From the NCBI GenBank assembly GCA_028015205.1, contig CM051518.1, positions 53,554,372 through 53,618,371 of the forward strand: a stretch of DNA of 64,000 nt, in the 5' to 3' direction. Made by a program: the position numbers and the translations under genes. The stretch comes from Mytilisepta virgata (taxonomy: Eukaryota; Mollusca; Bivalvia; Mytilida; Mytilidae). Each line of letters begins with the position of its first letter. Position 1 is the stretch's first letter. The notes beneath the pieces are model-generated. The model was not told the origin of the DNA. It worked only from the letters and a program-made list of their open reading frames with translations, and made no database searches. This document shows, piece after piece, positions 1 through 11,275 of the stretch.

Positions 1-187
1 TTACTCAGGTAAAAATTTGCTCCCTGTATTAGAGACTAAAACGTTTATGCAACATATATGAAACGTTAGAATGATCTTGAATTTGACAACACGACATAAT
101 TTAATTGTCATCGTATAATCACTTCAAATTTAAATCGATGTAAAAAAATATTTTAAAATTGTTTCATTTTGTGTTATTTTTGCGTAG

Positions 188-391
188 TACATGCTGCTTC
201 AATAACCATTGGTAACGGAACATCCAAAGTAGCCTGTGGTACCAATGAATACCTGCACATTATTAACAAGACACAGACTATGCAACATGGAGGAAGCCCT
301 GTGTCCGTTTACAGAAGTTGTGAAGGTCTTCCAAATTGCATCATTAATAACATCGAAGGGGACGACTTGAAAGTTCCATTTAATTGTAGAA
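188..391 (+). CDS. Gene A exon: Cys-containing ectodomain piece, weakly SUEL-lectin-like
   Basis: The acceptor 'gcgtag' precedes 188 and a 'gtatga' donor follows 391; 204 bp, phase 1 at both ends. It encodes about 68 residues with three cysteines (VACGTNEY, SCEGLPNC and FNC contexts) and sequons NGT and NKT. The spacing 'C-G-T-N-E ... CEGLPNC ... FNC' faintly recalls galactose-binding (SUEL) lectin domains, which have a 'C.G..C.v' core, but the normal FGDPC-like motif is missing. The lectin reading is a guess. Same-phase exons downstream make membership of gene A likely. Confidence 0.55.
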
Positions 392-3300
392 GTATGATTA
401 AATGCCTTATTCAGATGAGTGTTCCTTTGTGTGTCTGTGATTGTATGTTTGTTTCTTGTATGATGTAGATGAATATTTACACCATATATATCAGAACTTT
501 TGTTAAGTTAAAAGAATATTTCAACATAATTTTCTGTAACTTTTGTACACCTCTTTAATAATGTATACCGGTAACGAAGCAATACGCAATATCACACACT
601 TCGTCTAAATTAAAAAAATAAAAAGATTGCAAATACAAACCTACACACAACAGAAGGTAAATTTGATTTGCTGAAAGGATGTCCTCACATTCAATGTGAT
701 GGGTACCTTAAACGGAACAGGCCATGCTTACCCTTTTGGAGCACCTGATGTCATTGCCTTTTTTGTGCGTGTGGCTTCACAATGCAAGTTCTTTAGTTTT
801 TGTACTGTCTTGTTCTGATTATTTTTGGTTGGCCATGTACATGTGTTTTTATTTCTTTGGTTGTGTCTTTGTTGTGTGTTATTGTTCTCACGAATTATCC
901 CCCTTGTCTTTAGATTTTGGTCTTGTAGAATTTTATTATTGTCTTCTTGCTTTGGTGTTCTTTGTCCTGTTGATAGACATTTTGTGGTTGTTTATTGGTA
1001 TTGGTATTAACAAGAAATCTATTATTACAAAATTCGCCTCGTTCCCTCACTAATTTTTGTGTGTGGTTGTGTATCTGCCCATGATGCACCCTTACAGCAA
1101 GTAATATGATTGTAGGTTGCTTGGTATCGGAGAACTGAACTAGGACGTAAAACTAAACTTAAGCCAATGAAGCGTAATAAGTAGGTAAGAGTAACCTAAT
1201 TTTGGAAGGAGGTTGTGTTACTCCCCGACATGCACCAAATAGTATGATTGTAGGTCCCTTGGTATCGGAGAACTGAACTCGGACGTAAAACTTAACCTAA
1301 GCCAATGAAGCGCAATAAGTAGGTAAGAGTGACCTAATTTTGGAAGGAGGTTGTATTACTCACCGAGATGCACCCGGACACCAAGTAATATGATTGTAAG
1401 TCGCTTGGTTTCGGAGTACTGAACTCAGATGTAAAACTTAACCTAAGTCAACGAAGCGTAATAAGTAGGTCAGAGTGACCTTATTTTTTGGTGGGAGGCT
1501 GTGTTACTCTCCGAAATTCACCCTCACACCAAGTAATATGGTTGTAGGTCTCTTTTAACGTTAGAACTGATTTTTGACATAAAACTTAAAAGCCAGTCAA
1601 CCGTGTAATATGAGTCATGTGACCTTCATCTTATGTTACATGGTCAGTCTCTTCACTGTGACGTGAACCTGCACACACAAATATATGACCCTATGTCATC
1701 TAGTTAGGAGATACCTGTGTTGTATTTTATTAATTCAAGGCATCAATTGATGCCGTAAAATAATAAAATACATTACTGGTATCTCCATTGTAATGCAGAT
1801 GTCAAAATATCGCTTTAAAACGGAAATTTTCGGAACATCGAAAGTAACGTCTGCGCTTGCGAAATAATTTCATGGCATCAATTGTGCATTTTATGCCATG
1901 AGATTTTCAGCGTTGTCCAATCAAAATCGACATTACAATCAAGTATTGCATTACAATAACTGAGAACTGGCTGTGGAAAAAATATTTTTGTTTACAGAAC
2001 AGCAATTTTGTGGAAAATATATTTTGATGGTCGTTACATATTCTTGAAAAGTTTGGAAGAAAACTTGACATCTTTGTCACAAAATTTTGTATGTACTTAT
2101 ATCCACTAATAATATTATTATTATTATTATTCAGAAGCCAGGTGGAGACCAGTTTTTGAAACGAACATGTCTTCGATAGGAAACTTCACCATATCAGATG
2201 CGGGGATGCAGATAAAAGACATATCAGAGATATGGGAAGCTGTTTTCCTAGTAGGAATTATTTTGGTTTTATAAAGCCTGTCAGCACATTTTTTGGCCAC
2301 CGCCTTGAGAGCCCGGGGGGGGGGGGCACATTTTTTACCTGTTGACATTGGATTCTTTAAGTACATTTGAACCTCGACCCCTTTCCCGATGGTTACTTTC
2401 CCAATGTAATTTTCTTTTTCTAATACCCCTTTACAGTCGATTTGCGAAAAAAAAAACGGCCACTTTTGCCAGAACATACCTAACACCTCATATATAGTAA
2501 GTGCCCCCCCCCCCCCCCGCCCCGCGCTTTAGAGTGACAACATAGAAATTACAAACCAAACTCTGTCACAAGCTAGGATAATGACCAATTTTCCATTTAA
2601 TCAACCTCCGTTATTCGGCAGAATTTACATTACACAATTGTTAAGCTTGGAGTTTGATATGGCTTCTAATGGCAATATTCTATTTTATAATAGCAAGTTG
2701 GCCAGTGTTGGCCAATTTCTACGATCGTCGTCTCGAACCTATAGAACGCTACGGAAAATGCTTATCTACTATTTTAGCTTTCGGCGTTGTGTTTATTGTT
2801 GTCACATTTGTATTTGTGTCTTTGTTCTCGATGTGTTCTTCGTTTTTGGATTTACTGTATTGATTTGGCATGTGCTAAATTATTTGCTAATTTTAAAGTT
2901 TGATAGATAAATTACTTACGATACACTTATTTGGAAAATCACTTTTATATAAATACAATTTTAGATCCCAATGTAATTGAGATTATCAAAAGCAATCAAT
3001 CTGGTATGTTTTCATATTGAGCAACAACTTTGAATTTCATAGTGGTGGGAGTCAGTGAATTGACTTTTGGATCCTGGGTATTTTTTTTCAGCATCCATTA
3101 ACTTGCTTCTCTTTCTCTACTTTATTTTGTGGCCATGTTCTCTCCGATTTTTTATTTTAGATTATATTAAATCCTGCCCATTTTTCACCGCAATTTTAAG
3201 CCTACCTTATTTTTACGAAATTTTGAATCCTTTCTTCTTTTAAATTCCTTCACAAGCCCCAAGACTCAAATGGTTGTTTCTTTACACTTTGCTAATCTAA

Positions 3301-6300
3301 ATTTACATGCCAGTATGAAAATGTGTATAGATATTAGGCACAACATTCCATAGGGTTGAAAACAGGTGAAATTTACTATATGTAGATATCTTTTTTAATT
3401 AGGTAAAAGTTACATTCTTTACAATGGACAAAATTACACAGAAATACATATTTGAGAAGGATTCAGATATATTCGGAACATTTAGATCAGGAAGGCTGCT
3501 TCGGGGTTCAAAAAAAGTCGTTACTTTATTCGAAAATTGGTATGTGTATTATATCTAAATATTTATAAAACTATGATCTCAGATACCAAATTTAATAAGT
3601 TCGAAGAGCTTTCTTGAATAATATTAAATTTGCAATAATAATTCTAGAATGCCTAAAATCGCTTAAAGTTTGTAAATACCTTTAAGAATTTGTGAATGAA
3701 TCTTTTATATATATCAAAAGCAAAGCTTGAATCAAAAGTAATAGACAAGGAAACCAAAATCAAGCAGAAGCCGTGAACTTTCATTGCATGGGTGCATGAG
3801 TTAAGACCCCAATTTGATAAAGAAAGGCATACAAATTATAAAGGAAGAGTTAGTCTTGTATTGATTCAACTCACACTCTTTTACTAGTGAGTATTGTGAT
3901 TGTGGTCAATAAATATTCTGGGATACTTATAATTATGTGCCCAATGATCATTTCAACAAAGTAAGTAAAGTATTATCGAAGATGCCCAGGACCAACAATA
4001 TTGAAAGCAAAACGGATTTTCCAAATGCTATTGATCATGTGAAACATGATAACCAAAAACATATAGCAAAAATCTTAAAGAACCTAAGGAGGGGGTGGGT
4101 TGCCTGATTTCAGAAGTTATCCATTAATTAAACTGAGAAGAAACAAACAAGGCAAAACATTTCGTTCTGGTTGAATAAAAAGTTGGAGATAAACCGAAAA
4201 AACGGTCACAAACATATACTAAAGAGACCACCTTAGAGTCATTATAAAAACAAGTTGGAGTATGTAAGTCCTTTGTTATTATACACTTAAGAAATTTAAC
4301 ATTTCGAAAGTGGATGTCCTCTCATTGGTGTTGGAAATCAGCGCAGAATGATATATCTTACAGATTTATCGGTCGTTGAACTCTCCACCTTAAACAAGAG
4401 GCTCAAGAGAACTGAGCCTGTATAGTTCACCTGACAGTCCCACAATCAATCCATTTTATTTCATATCAAGTGAAAATTTGAGAAGAGAAGATTTTTAAAT
4501 TTTGTCGAACCAGAAATAAGAATTCATCATGGTAGCCATATTAGTTGTGCGACCGGAACGAAATATGCAAACTGTATAAGGGTCCTTCCACAGATGCTTT
4601 ATACCAAGTTACACTTCATTTGACTTTGCGGTTTCAGAGGAGAAAATGTTTGAACTTTTTACCAATGAGAAATAAGAATTAACCATGGCGGTCATATTAG
4701 TTTTCCAACCGGAACGAAATATGCAAACTTTATAAAGGTCCTTCCACAGGTCCTTCATACCAAGTTACAGTTCAATTGGCTTTGCGGTTTCAGAGGAGAA
4801 GACTAGAAATTTTGACCAATTAGAAATAAGAATTCATCATGGCGGCCGTATTAGCTGTGCAACGGGGACGAATTGCAAACTTTATAAAGGTCTTTCTGTA
4901 GATGCTTCATAACAAGTTTCAGTTTATTTGGCATAGGGGTTTCAGAGAAGAAGATCGAAATATAAAAGTTTACAGACGGACAGGCGACGAACGCCAAGTG
5001 ATGACAAGAGCTCACATGGCCCTTTGGGCCACTGAGCTAAAAACTAACAATGTTCTGTTTATTAACTTTGTCTTAATTTTCATTATTTTATTTTTATTTT
5101 TATTAGGTTTCATAGATCAAGGCATTGGTGTCTTCTACGTAACATGAACGTAGTTAGCTATAATGAAACATCTAACGCAATATTCTGTGTGATATTAGAG
5201 AAAACAAAAGTGTCTTTTATCAATCAACATAATTTAAGTAAGAAATTATATAGGCTATATTAAAGTAGAGTCTCCCAGGAGCCTGTATTGCTCACCTGGA
5301 CTATGTCCATCTTGAATAGCAGCCTGGAACATTGCTGTCAAGTTCCAAATGGGTCAATGGTTTCAAACATGAAGGTCTTTCAGTGATTTTTTCAAATGGG
5401 TCCTTTGTTAAACACTGTTTGGCTATGGCGGCCATCATGGATGATGGGTGGGGTCGTCGGATATAATTCTGAAAGAAGACCAACTAAGGACCATTGCTGC
5501 CAAGTTTTTTTCCAAATGGCCAAGTGGTTTAGACAAGATTTTTAAGTTAATTTCCCATAGGGTCCCACGTTAGACTATGTTCGGTTCTGGCGGTCATCTT
5601 GGATGGTGGATGTGGTCATCTGATATAATTCTGAAAGAAGACCACCCAAGGACCATTGCAGTAAAATTTTGTTCCAATTGACCAAGATCTTAATTAAATT
5701 CCACATAGGGTCCTATGTTAAACTATGTTCTAATTGACCAAGATCTTAATTAAATTCCAAATAGGTATGTTCATCTTTGGCCGCCATATTGGATGACGGG
5801 CGGGGTCATCGGATACAATTCTGAAGGAGAACCCCTAAGGACCATTGCTGCCAAGTTTTGTTCCAATTGGCCCTGTTGTTTCAGAGGAGAAGATTAAAAT
5901 ATGAATTGTAAACGGACGACGGAAGTCAAGTGATGGCAATAGCTCACACTGGCCTTATAGGCCAGGTGAGCTAAAAAGGGCTGATTTCTTGTGCTACAGT
6001 ATATACTATTTTCGGTGCACGAAATCTTTCCAGAGTGAGACATTTTCGCAAAATCCAGCATGTTTACCAGAAACTAGACTAAAAAGTTAACAAAGCTTTA
6101 TCGTTTAACAGTAAATGTTATTTTCTTGGATAAAAGAGAATATTATATTGTTGAAATCCAGAATGCTTGAGAAACCAAACAATAATCTAAATATATGTGT
6201 ACATTTAAACTGAAATCGTTACATAATCACTGAGACGCGATTTGCTTGATTTTCCAAAAATACGATATATAGCATTTATTTCATTATTTTAGATAACAGC

Positions 6301-9026
6301 ACTTCTAATGTATACCCTGACAAAATGATTATTTCTGTTCTAATCAAAGGTTAGTACATTAAAATTATCTTTGGCTTTGTTTAAAATGCCCCATATCGAC
6401 TATAAATGATTAAAATTAAAATAAACAAGCACAAAATTCAACGGTACTTAAATTACCGCTGTAACCGTACATTTTTTACCAAAAATACCTATAAATGGAC
6501 TATATATAATATGCAAAATTCTTTTGGCATGTTTATTTTTATGCCAAAGCCCGTTCTGGTTCTTTTTTTTTCATTCGACCGTCTAAAATTTTAAATTTGT
6601 TTTTATTATACAATCAATACATATACTTGAACAGAATTAGAAGTCAGAGCTTGTCATCAATATAAACAATAGTGTAAATCAAGAATATATGATATGTTTT
6701 GTTTGTTTCTTTGAACAGAAGCGTATCAGAACAGTTTTCACTCAAACGTTACAATATGGAATAGCTTGGAGACAAGTAAGTCAGTATTACTATATAATGT
6801 AAATAACTTATATTTCATATCAATTTTAGTTACTTCTGTAATACATCACAATGTTGAAAAAAAAAGTTTTCTGAGAAACGGTCTTAAAATGAGTATAATA
6901 TTGTAGTTTCTGCTTTAGTGAATGATTATACTGGACAAAGACATCCTTAATTAAATATTTATAAACAAAATTAAGAACACGAAAAGAGAAATCTTAAAAA
7001 AAATTATTGTATAAAAATCATTATTAAATGAGTGATTGATTAACATTAAACTATACGCAGGTTCTTTTTACATATTTTTATAAACAGAATATATATGCAG
7101 ATGCCTCTGTGAAGAAAAAAGCAAAACAAGTAAGTCATTTTAAAGCAACAACTATGGTTGACCGAGGCACTATTAACGGAACATCTGGCCTTAATATTCA
7201 GTTCATGAAAAATATATTCTTCGTGCAATTGTGACTGCAGTTCCTGTTTATCAGCTCTTTAAAAATCAGAGTCGTTTTATAAAGAGGGGCCGTACTCATC
7301 CTGAAGATTGTATTTCAGAAACTCGACCAAAAATAAACATTTCCTGGTACCATAACAATAGGTAATTTGACAAATCATATGATACAAATTGTGGTGCCCA
7401 GGATAGGTGTATTATGTCGAAATTACGACTCATGGCCAAATTATTAACCAAAATACTTGTAAAGAGCAAATTGATAAGAAAAAAATAATTAAAAAGGTAA
7501 ATCCAAAACCAGCCACGAACAGATCCTTGCACTAGACAGATACTCTGTAAGTTTTTACAATTTTATTATACGCCCACAAAATACAGTTTTGATGATATCT
7601 TTTGAACTTTTCACATAATCTATATTCCATATAACATTAACATTTTTGATATCAGTTTTATAATTGGACCAAAATATTAGGAACTTGACTGAATTAATGA
7701 ATGGCTTTAATTGAAAGAAATGATGGAAATTATGGAAGGGGATCACCGCCACCATTCTAAGCTCTAAGTTTTAAATTATGGGATTTGGAATATAAAATTT
7801 AGAACTTAGAACTTATAATTTAAAACTTAGAACTTAGAATGGTGGCGGTGATCCCTTTCCATAGGAAATCACTGTCCTCATAAAATGTCCCTTTTCAGAA
7901 TTACCATGCAGATGTGTTTGTGACAAACATACGGTTGTCTTTCCAACCTTAGGTTCAGACGAACTGCAATGTCAGGTAGAAAATCTTACCAGAGACCTTA
8001 CCTTTCCAAAGACATCGTGGTCAGGTAATTTTTATACTGAAGAAAAGGATAATAAAGGATCCTCATCTGATTTAATATTTTTAGGCAAAATATAAAACGA
8101 CAATAATATAATGAAAAGCAAAATGTATTTCCATATGTTAAATAAGTCGGGTATACCAGTTACATTCCATAAAACATGTCCGTTAATATGTTTGAATTAA
8201 CCGGTTAAAAACAAATAAGTCCAGAAACTTTAAATCATTTAATTCTGTGCTACCAGGTTTGAAATCTGATTCAATATTCCTAGGCAAAGTATAAAATGAT
8301 AAAGAGTGAAGTATGAGGTTAATAGAAAGAAAGGAATGTACATATATAAGTCGGATACCAAATTTGAATTCAGTAAAATATATCTGTTAATGTTTTTGAA
8401 TTAATTTTGAATTGATATAGTGCAGAAAATTATTCATTTATGAAACAAACATTTAATTCTGTGATTGCAAGATTTGATGTTTATTTCAACATATAAGTGC
8501 TCAAGTCAAAAAAAAAAAAATGTGTAAAGCCGAAACAACAACCAAAAACGTTATACAGCAGATTCAAATTCAAAGACGAAAAAAGGGAAAGCCAAGAACA
8601 AAAGATTCTTTATAGTATTCTGTGTGTGTTTCCAAGAACTATCAGGCATGCATATAAAAGAGTCAAATTCAAAATTTGTTAAACAAAACTCTGGTTTGTT
8701 CAGCAATGTCACCATCCTTTTATACGGGAACACAGATTGAAAAATATATAAGTCTCCGTCTTCATAATCTTAATAAGAGTCAAGCTGAATTAAATATTAG
8801 TTGTTTTTGCAATAATGCACTGGATTTATGACTTAAAACATCTTTTATAGCTTATCAGCGTTCAAGAGTTACTGCCCCTGACCATCGGAAATCTTCCTTA
8901 ATTATTGGATCGTTTGGTGTTTTAGTTCTAATACTGTATGCATCCTTTATAATCATACTGGACTTTGTCAAATCGGCGAAACCCAGAAAGAAGAAAAAAT
9001 GCAAAAGGAAAAACATCAAACCATAA
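188..9026 (+). CDS. Gene A: partial single-pass membrane protein with two CxCxC modules (5' end outside window)
   Basis: Seven exons are supported by AG/GT borders and one continuous frame: 188-391, 2965-3003, 6293-6349, 6719-6775, 7088-7129, 7899-8024, 8851-9026 (stop TAA 9024-9026). Every junction is phase 1. Together they give about 233 residues. In order: a Cys-containing ectodomain piece (exon 188-391); three short linkers with N-glycosylation sequons (NQS, NST, NVT); a small exon with CRCLC; an exon with CRCVC, then a possibly helical stretch ending in LTRDLTFPKTSWS; and a last exon with a hydrophobic segment (SLIIGSFGVLVLILYASFII) and a Lys/Arg-rich tail. Inference: a type I surface protein with a short basic cytoplasmic tail. 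I recall the CxCxC-helix-'SAyxR'-TM ending from uncharacterised mollusc proteins; the function is unknown. AATAAA at 9172-9177 is a plausible polyadenylation signal. More exons may lie upstream or be missed in the long introns. Confidence 0.72.
1086..1580. repeat. About 145-bp tandem repeat, roughly 3.4 units
   Basis: The segment 'gtaatatgattgtagg', then 'tatcggagaactgaact', then 'aatgaagcg', recurs near 1100, 1240, 1385 and 1530. Units are highly similar; the last is cut short and more diverged. The array lies in a gene A intron and has no open frame across units. Confidence 0.8.
1717..1786. repeat. 70-bp hairpin (fold-back)
   Basis: The arm 'ggagatacc...ttgtattttatta' is mirrored by 'taataaaatac...ggtatctcc' around the core 'catcaattgatg', itself a palindrome. 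Probably a MITE remnant. Confidence 0.6.
2310..2520. repeat. Element bounded by G12 and C15 homopolymers
   Basis: A run of 12 G (2315-2326) followed by 'cacat', and a run of 15 C (2504-2518) preceded by 'gtg', give inverted ends around about 180 bp. The open frame across it (minus strand 2127-2486) has no recognisable motif and is not called a gene. Confidence 0.4.
4394..5044. mobile_element. Hairpin-ended element with about 150-bp tandem core, copy 1
   Basis: Begins near 'caagaggctcaagag' and ends with the hairpin 'tggccctttgggcca' followed by 'ctgagctaa'. Three units of about 150 bp (starting near 4512, 4664 and 4815) share 'ataagaatt.a.catggcggcc' and 'tttgcggtttcagaggagaa'. Copies of the family also occur at 5264-5977 and 29880-31442. 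The hairpin close to a CTAA end recalls Helitron 3' ends; that assignment is inference. Confidence 0.6.
5264..5977. mobile_element. Hairpin-ended element with tandem core, copy 2
   Basis: The left end holds 'attgctcacctgga'. The right end holds 'tggccttataggccaggtga' followed by 'gctaa', so the two ends are partly inverted repeats (gctcacctgg / ccaggtgagc). The core repeats 'aggaccattgctgccaa' and 'ggcggccatcttggatg'-like segments at a spacing of roughly 150-190 bp. Confidence 0.6.
6293..6349 (+). CDS. Gene A exon (57 bp, linker)
   Basis: 'tattttag' precedes and a 'gttagt' donor follows. It encodes NSTSNVYPDKMIISVLIK in phase 1-1, with an NST sequon. It joins in frame to the next exon of the same size. 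Confidence 0.6.
6719..6775 (+). CDS. Gene A exon (57 bp, linker)
   Basis: 'ttgaacag' precedes and 'gtaagt' follows. It encodes AYQNSFHSNVTIWNSLET, phase 1-1, with an NVT sequon. It has the same length as the preceding exon, which suggests module duplication. Confidence 0.6.
7088..7129 (+). CDS. Gene A exon: first CxCxC module
   Basis: 'ataaacag' precedes and 'gtaagt' follows. It encodes YICRCLCEEKSKT in phase 1-1. The CRCLC core matches CRCVC of the next exon and CGCSC / CHCKC of gene B. Confidence 0.68.
7734..7860. repeat. 127-bp fold-back with 27-bp arms
   Basis: The arm 'ggaaggggatcaccgccacc...' (7734-7760) is mirrored almost perfectly by '...ggtggcggtgatccctttcc' (7834-7860). The loop has several 'ttagaacttagaac'-like short repeats. 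It ends 38 bp before the next gene A exon. Confidence 0.8.
7899..8024 (+). CDS. Gene A exon: second CxCxC module and juxtamembrane helix
   Basis: 'ccttttcag' precedes and 'gtaatt' follows; phase 1-1, 42 codons. It starts LPCRCVCDKH and continues SDELQCQVENLTRDLTFP. The layout matches the gene B exon at 23918-24046 (CHCKC, then ELDQRLRDLKSNLTV). Confidence 0.75.
8066..8480. repeat. Two diverged tandem copies of about 200-225 bp in the last gene A intron
   Basis: 'tctgatt.aatatt..taggcaaa.tataaaa' occurs near 8067 and 8268, and 'catttaattctgtg' near 8236 and 8450. The units are imperfect and non-coding. Confidence 0.55.
8851..9026 (+). CDS. Gene A terminal exon: transmembrane segment and basic tail
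   Basis: 'tcttttatag' precedes 8851. The exon reads AYQRSRVTAPDHRKS, then a hydrophobic helix of about 23 residues, then KSAKPRKKKKCKRKNIKP and TAA. The basic residues after the helix fit a cytoplasmic C-terminus by the positive-inside rule. The first codon is split with the G at 8024. Confidence 0.78.
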
Positions 9027-10146
9027 GTTCTTGTGGTTGCAATTATGAATGTTTTCTTCGGTATTTTATGTGTCAATCGTAAATGCTAACGACAAAGCAG
9101 TTGCTAAGCGTATGTGGAAGAACAACTTGGTGTATTTAAATTGATTTAAACAAGAGATACAATTCGGGTCAAATAAATCAAATAAAAATGAGCACCGTTT
9201 ATTTTGGTTAGTCTTTTATTATTGGCCTTTCCTGCTGTCCTCTTTTTTTAGTCCCCTATCGGCGAAGCACTCCGTCCGTCCGTCTATCCGTCGGTCCGGC
9301 AAATCAGTTTTCCGCACTTTTTTGTCATGCTTGAAGATATTGATTTGATATTTGATTTATAGTTTTACAATGACAGTTACAGATCAGATCACTTTTGAAT
9401 TTATTTGCAGAGTTATGGTCCTTGGACTTAGAAATTCACACAAATAATCAGTTTTCCGCACTATTTTTCGTGATGCTTGAAGATATTGATTTGATATTTG
9501 GTTTATAGTTTTACAATGACAATTTACAGACCAAGTTCGAATTTTGTCATGTTCGGATGATTTTTTTTCGCTGAATTGTGGTACGTGGACTTAGAAAATG
9601 CATGCAAATAATTAGTTTTCCGCACTTTTTTGTCATGCTTGAAGATATTGATTTGATATTTGGTATGTAGTTTTACCATGACAAGTTACAGATCAAGTTT
9701 GAATTTCGTTCCGTTCGAATGATTGTTTTGCAGAGTTGTGGTTCGCGGACTTACAAAATTCACGCAAATAATCAGTTTTCCGCACTTTGTCAATACGTCT
9801 TCGTCCGATTCACTTACTTATGAAGATTTTGCGTGTTTTCTCATAGCTCAAGACGGTAGGGGACACGGTAGGTTTAATGTTCTACATGCATTTTTTTCGC
9901 ACTAAGATACAAATGTCTCTGCTACGGATGATTCTATGTGTGTCTGTTTAATTTTTCATTTCTCATTTCGAAGTCTAAATCGGCCGAGTAAACTCGTTGA
10001 CAAAAAGGTACGGTATCCTGTGAAATACATGTAGATTATTTCATAAAATGTTCAAATAATTACATGTGCAATATAACAATTTTCATCGTTTATATAAAAT
10101 TCTTCAGGACAAGTTTAATGGATTGTAACTTGTAAATTTCGTACTA
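9027..10146. repeat. Gene A 3' UTR, then a 155-bp tandem-core element (9247-9870)
   Basis: AATAAA lies at 9172-9177. From 9247 'tagtcccctatcggcgaag' leads into three units of about 155 bp, each with 'tcagttttccgcact' and 'gcttgaagatattgatttga'. The block ends at 'gacggtaggggaca', which inverts the left end. This resembles non-autonomous elements with tandem cores. 9871-10146 has no recognisable content. Confidence 0.6.
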
Positions 10147-10266
10147 TACTGAACCGCAAAAGAAACAAAATGACATGTTCACATACATTTATTTCAAAGT
10201 GACATTTATATATTTTAAATTAATTTTTACAAAATTTAATGAATGATTTACAGTCTTTTGGTTATA

Positions 10267-11203
10267 GTCCAGTCAATCTAGCAGAAATTTTACCCTAACC
10301 TTAAAGTAATTGCAACAGAAGATTTTTAAGTTTTAATCTTTAGCATTATACCCCAAATATACACAGAAAAAAGTCCAACAAAATCTAACTTGAGGAAGAT
10401 TAAAAAATCACGATTTCAAAATTCCTATGGAGATTTGCATTGAAAATGGGAGATAACTCTGCAAAAAAGGCAGAAATATCAATAAAAACTGATACAAAAT
10501 TATAACTTTACGGCTTCTATTCAGCAGAATGTATTGATTCTTGATATTCTAGCCATCTTTAGAGTATAACAAACAACTCTAAAGGTGTTCTCATATGTTT
10601 AATCAAGCTACAACTTAGATTTCGTAATTCACTAGTTGACCATTTATTAAATTTTTCAACATGTCAAGGTAAAGAATCTCAAATTTAATAAAAATGATTA
10701 AGCATATATTCTTCTCTTTGTGGTTTAAAGTTTCTTTAAACATTGTAGATGCTGAACAAATATAATTTACAGATATAAACAATACCAAATTTTCACATTA
10801 TTTTTTCAAAATGGTCACAAAGCCACAAATTTGCAATTTTTTTAATGAAAAATGTTTAAAAAAAAATAAAAATACCCATAACACTTCGGTATTGTACATT
10901 TCATGAGCAGAAGATTATGTAATATAGTCAAATACGAACTTATAACCCCATCAAAGTATCATAATTTACATGAATTTTAAGACAATCAACCAAAAACTGA
11001 CAAAAAAGGCTAATTTTTGCAGAGTTATCTCCCCTTTCCAATGTTAATTTCCATAGGAAATTAAAAATGCTGATTTTGAGTTTTCCTCATGTTAGATTTT
11101 ATGGGACTTTTTTCTGTGTATATTTGGGGCTTAATGCTATAGATTAGAACTAAAACATTTTCTGTTGCAATTAGTTTGAGGTTAAAACTTAGTTTGACTG
11201 GAC
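10267..11203. mobile_element. Long-TIR MITE, copy A, inside Tc1-like transposon 1
   Basis: Ends 'gtccagtcaatctag' and '...agtttgactggac', flanked by TA. Arms of roughly 200 bp are inverted copies; both carry 'ccccaaatatacacagaaaa' and 'gggagataactctgca'. No coding capacity. Copies B (17067-21801) and C (44633-45551) are closely similar. Confidence 0.88.
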
Positions 11204-11275
11204 TATTACAATGTTCACAAAAACGTCACAATTGTCGCAACGTCACATGTTTTCAATGCTGTGCTCCCACGTCCG

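Larger units (their letters stand above)
392..6292 (+). other. Long introns of gene A with repeats
   Basis: Apart from the 39-bp exon at 2965-3003 this is non-coding. It holds a dispersed repeat (about 800-1020), a 145-bp tandem array (1086-1580), a 70-bp hairpin (1717-1786), an ATT microsatellite (about 2106-2131), a poly-G/poly-C bounded block (2310-2520), and two hairpin-ended tandem-core elements (4394-5044 and 5264-5977). Between 3004 and 4390 I see nothing recognisable. Confidence 0.5.

Noticed and set aside
724..1053. 109-codon open frame, plus strand
   Set aside because: Lies in an intron of gene A over a dispersed repeat also seen near 14.1 kb; very hydrophobic, T/G-rich translation, no splice or motif support.
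2127..2486. 119-codon open frame, minus strand
   Set aside because: Runs through the homopolymer-bounded repeat; no domain resemblance.
2581..2910. Two overlapping hydrophobic frames, plus strand
   Set aside because: Look membrane-like but are T-rich intronic sequence with no usable splice sites in the gene A phase.
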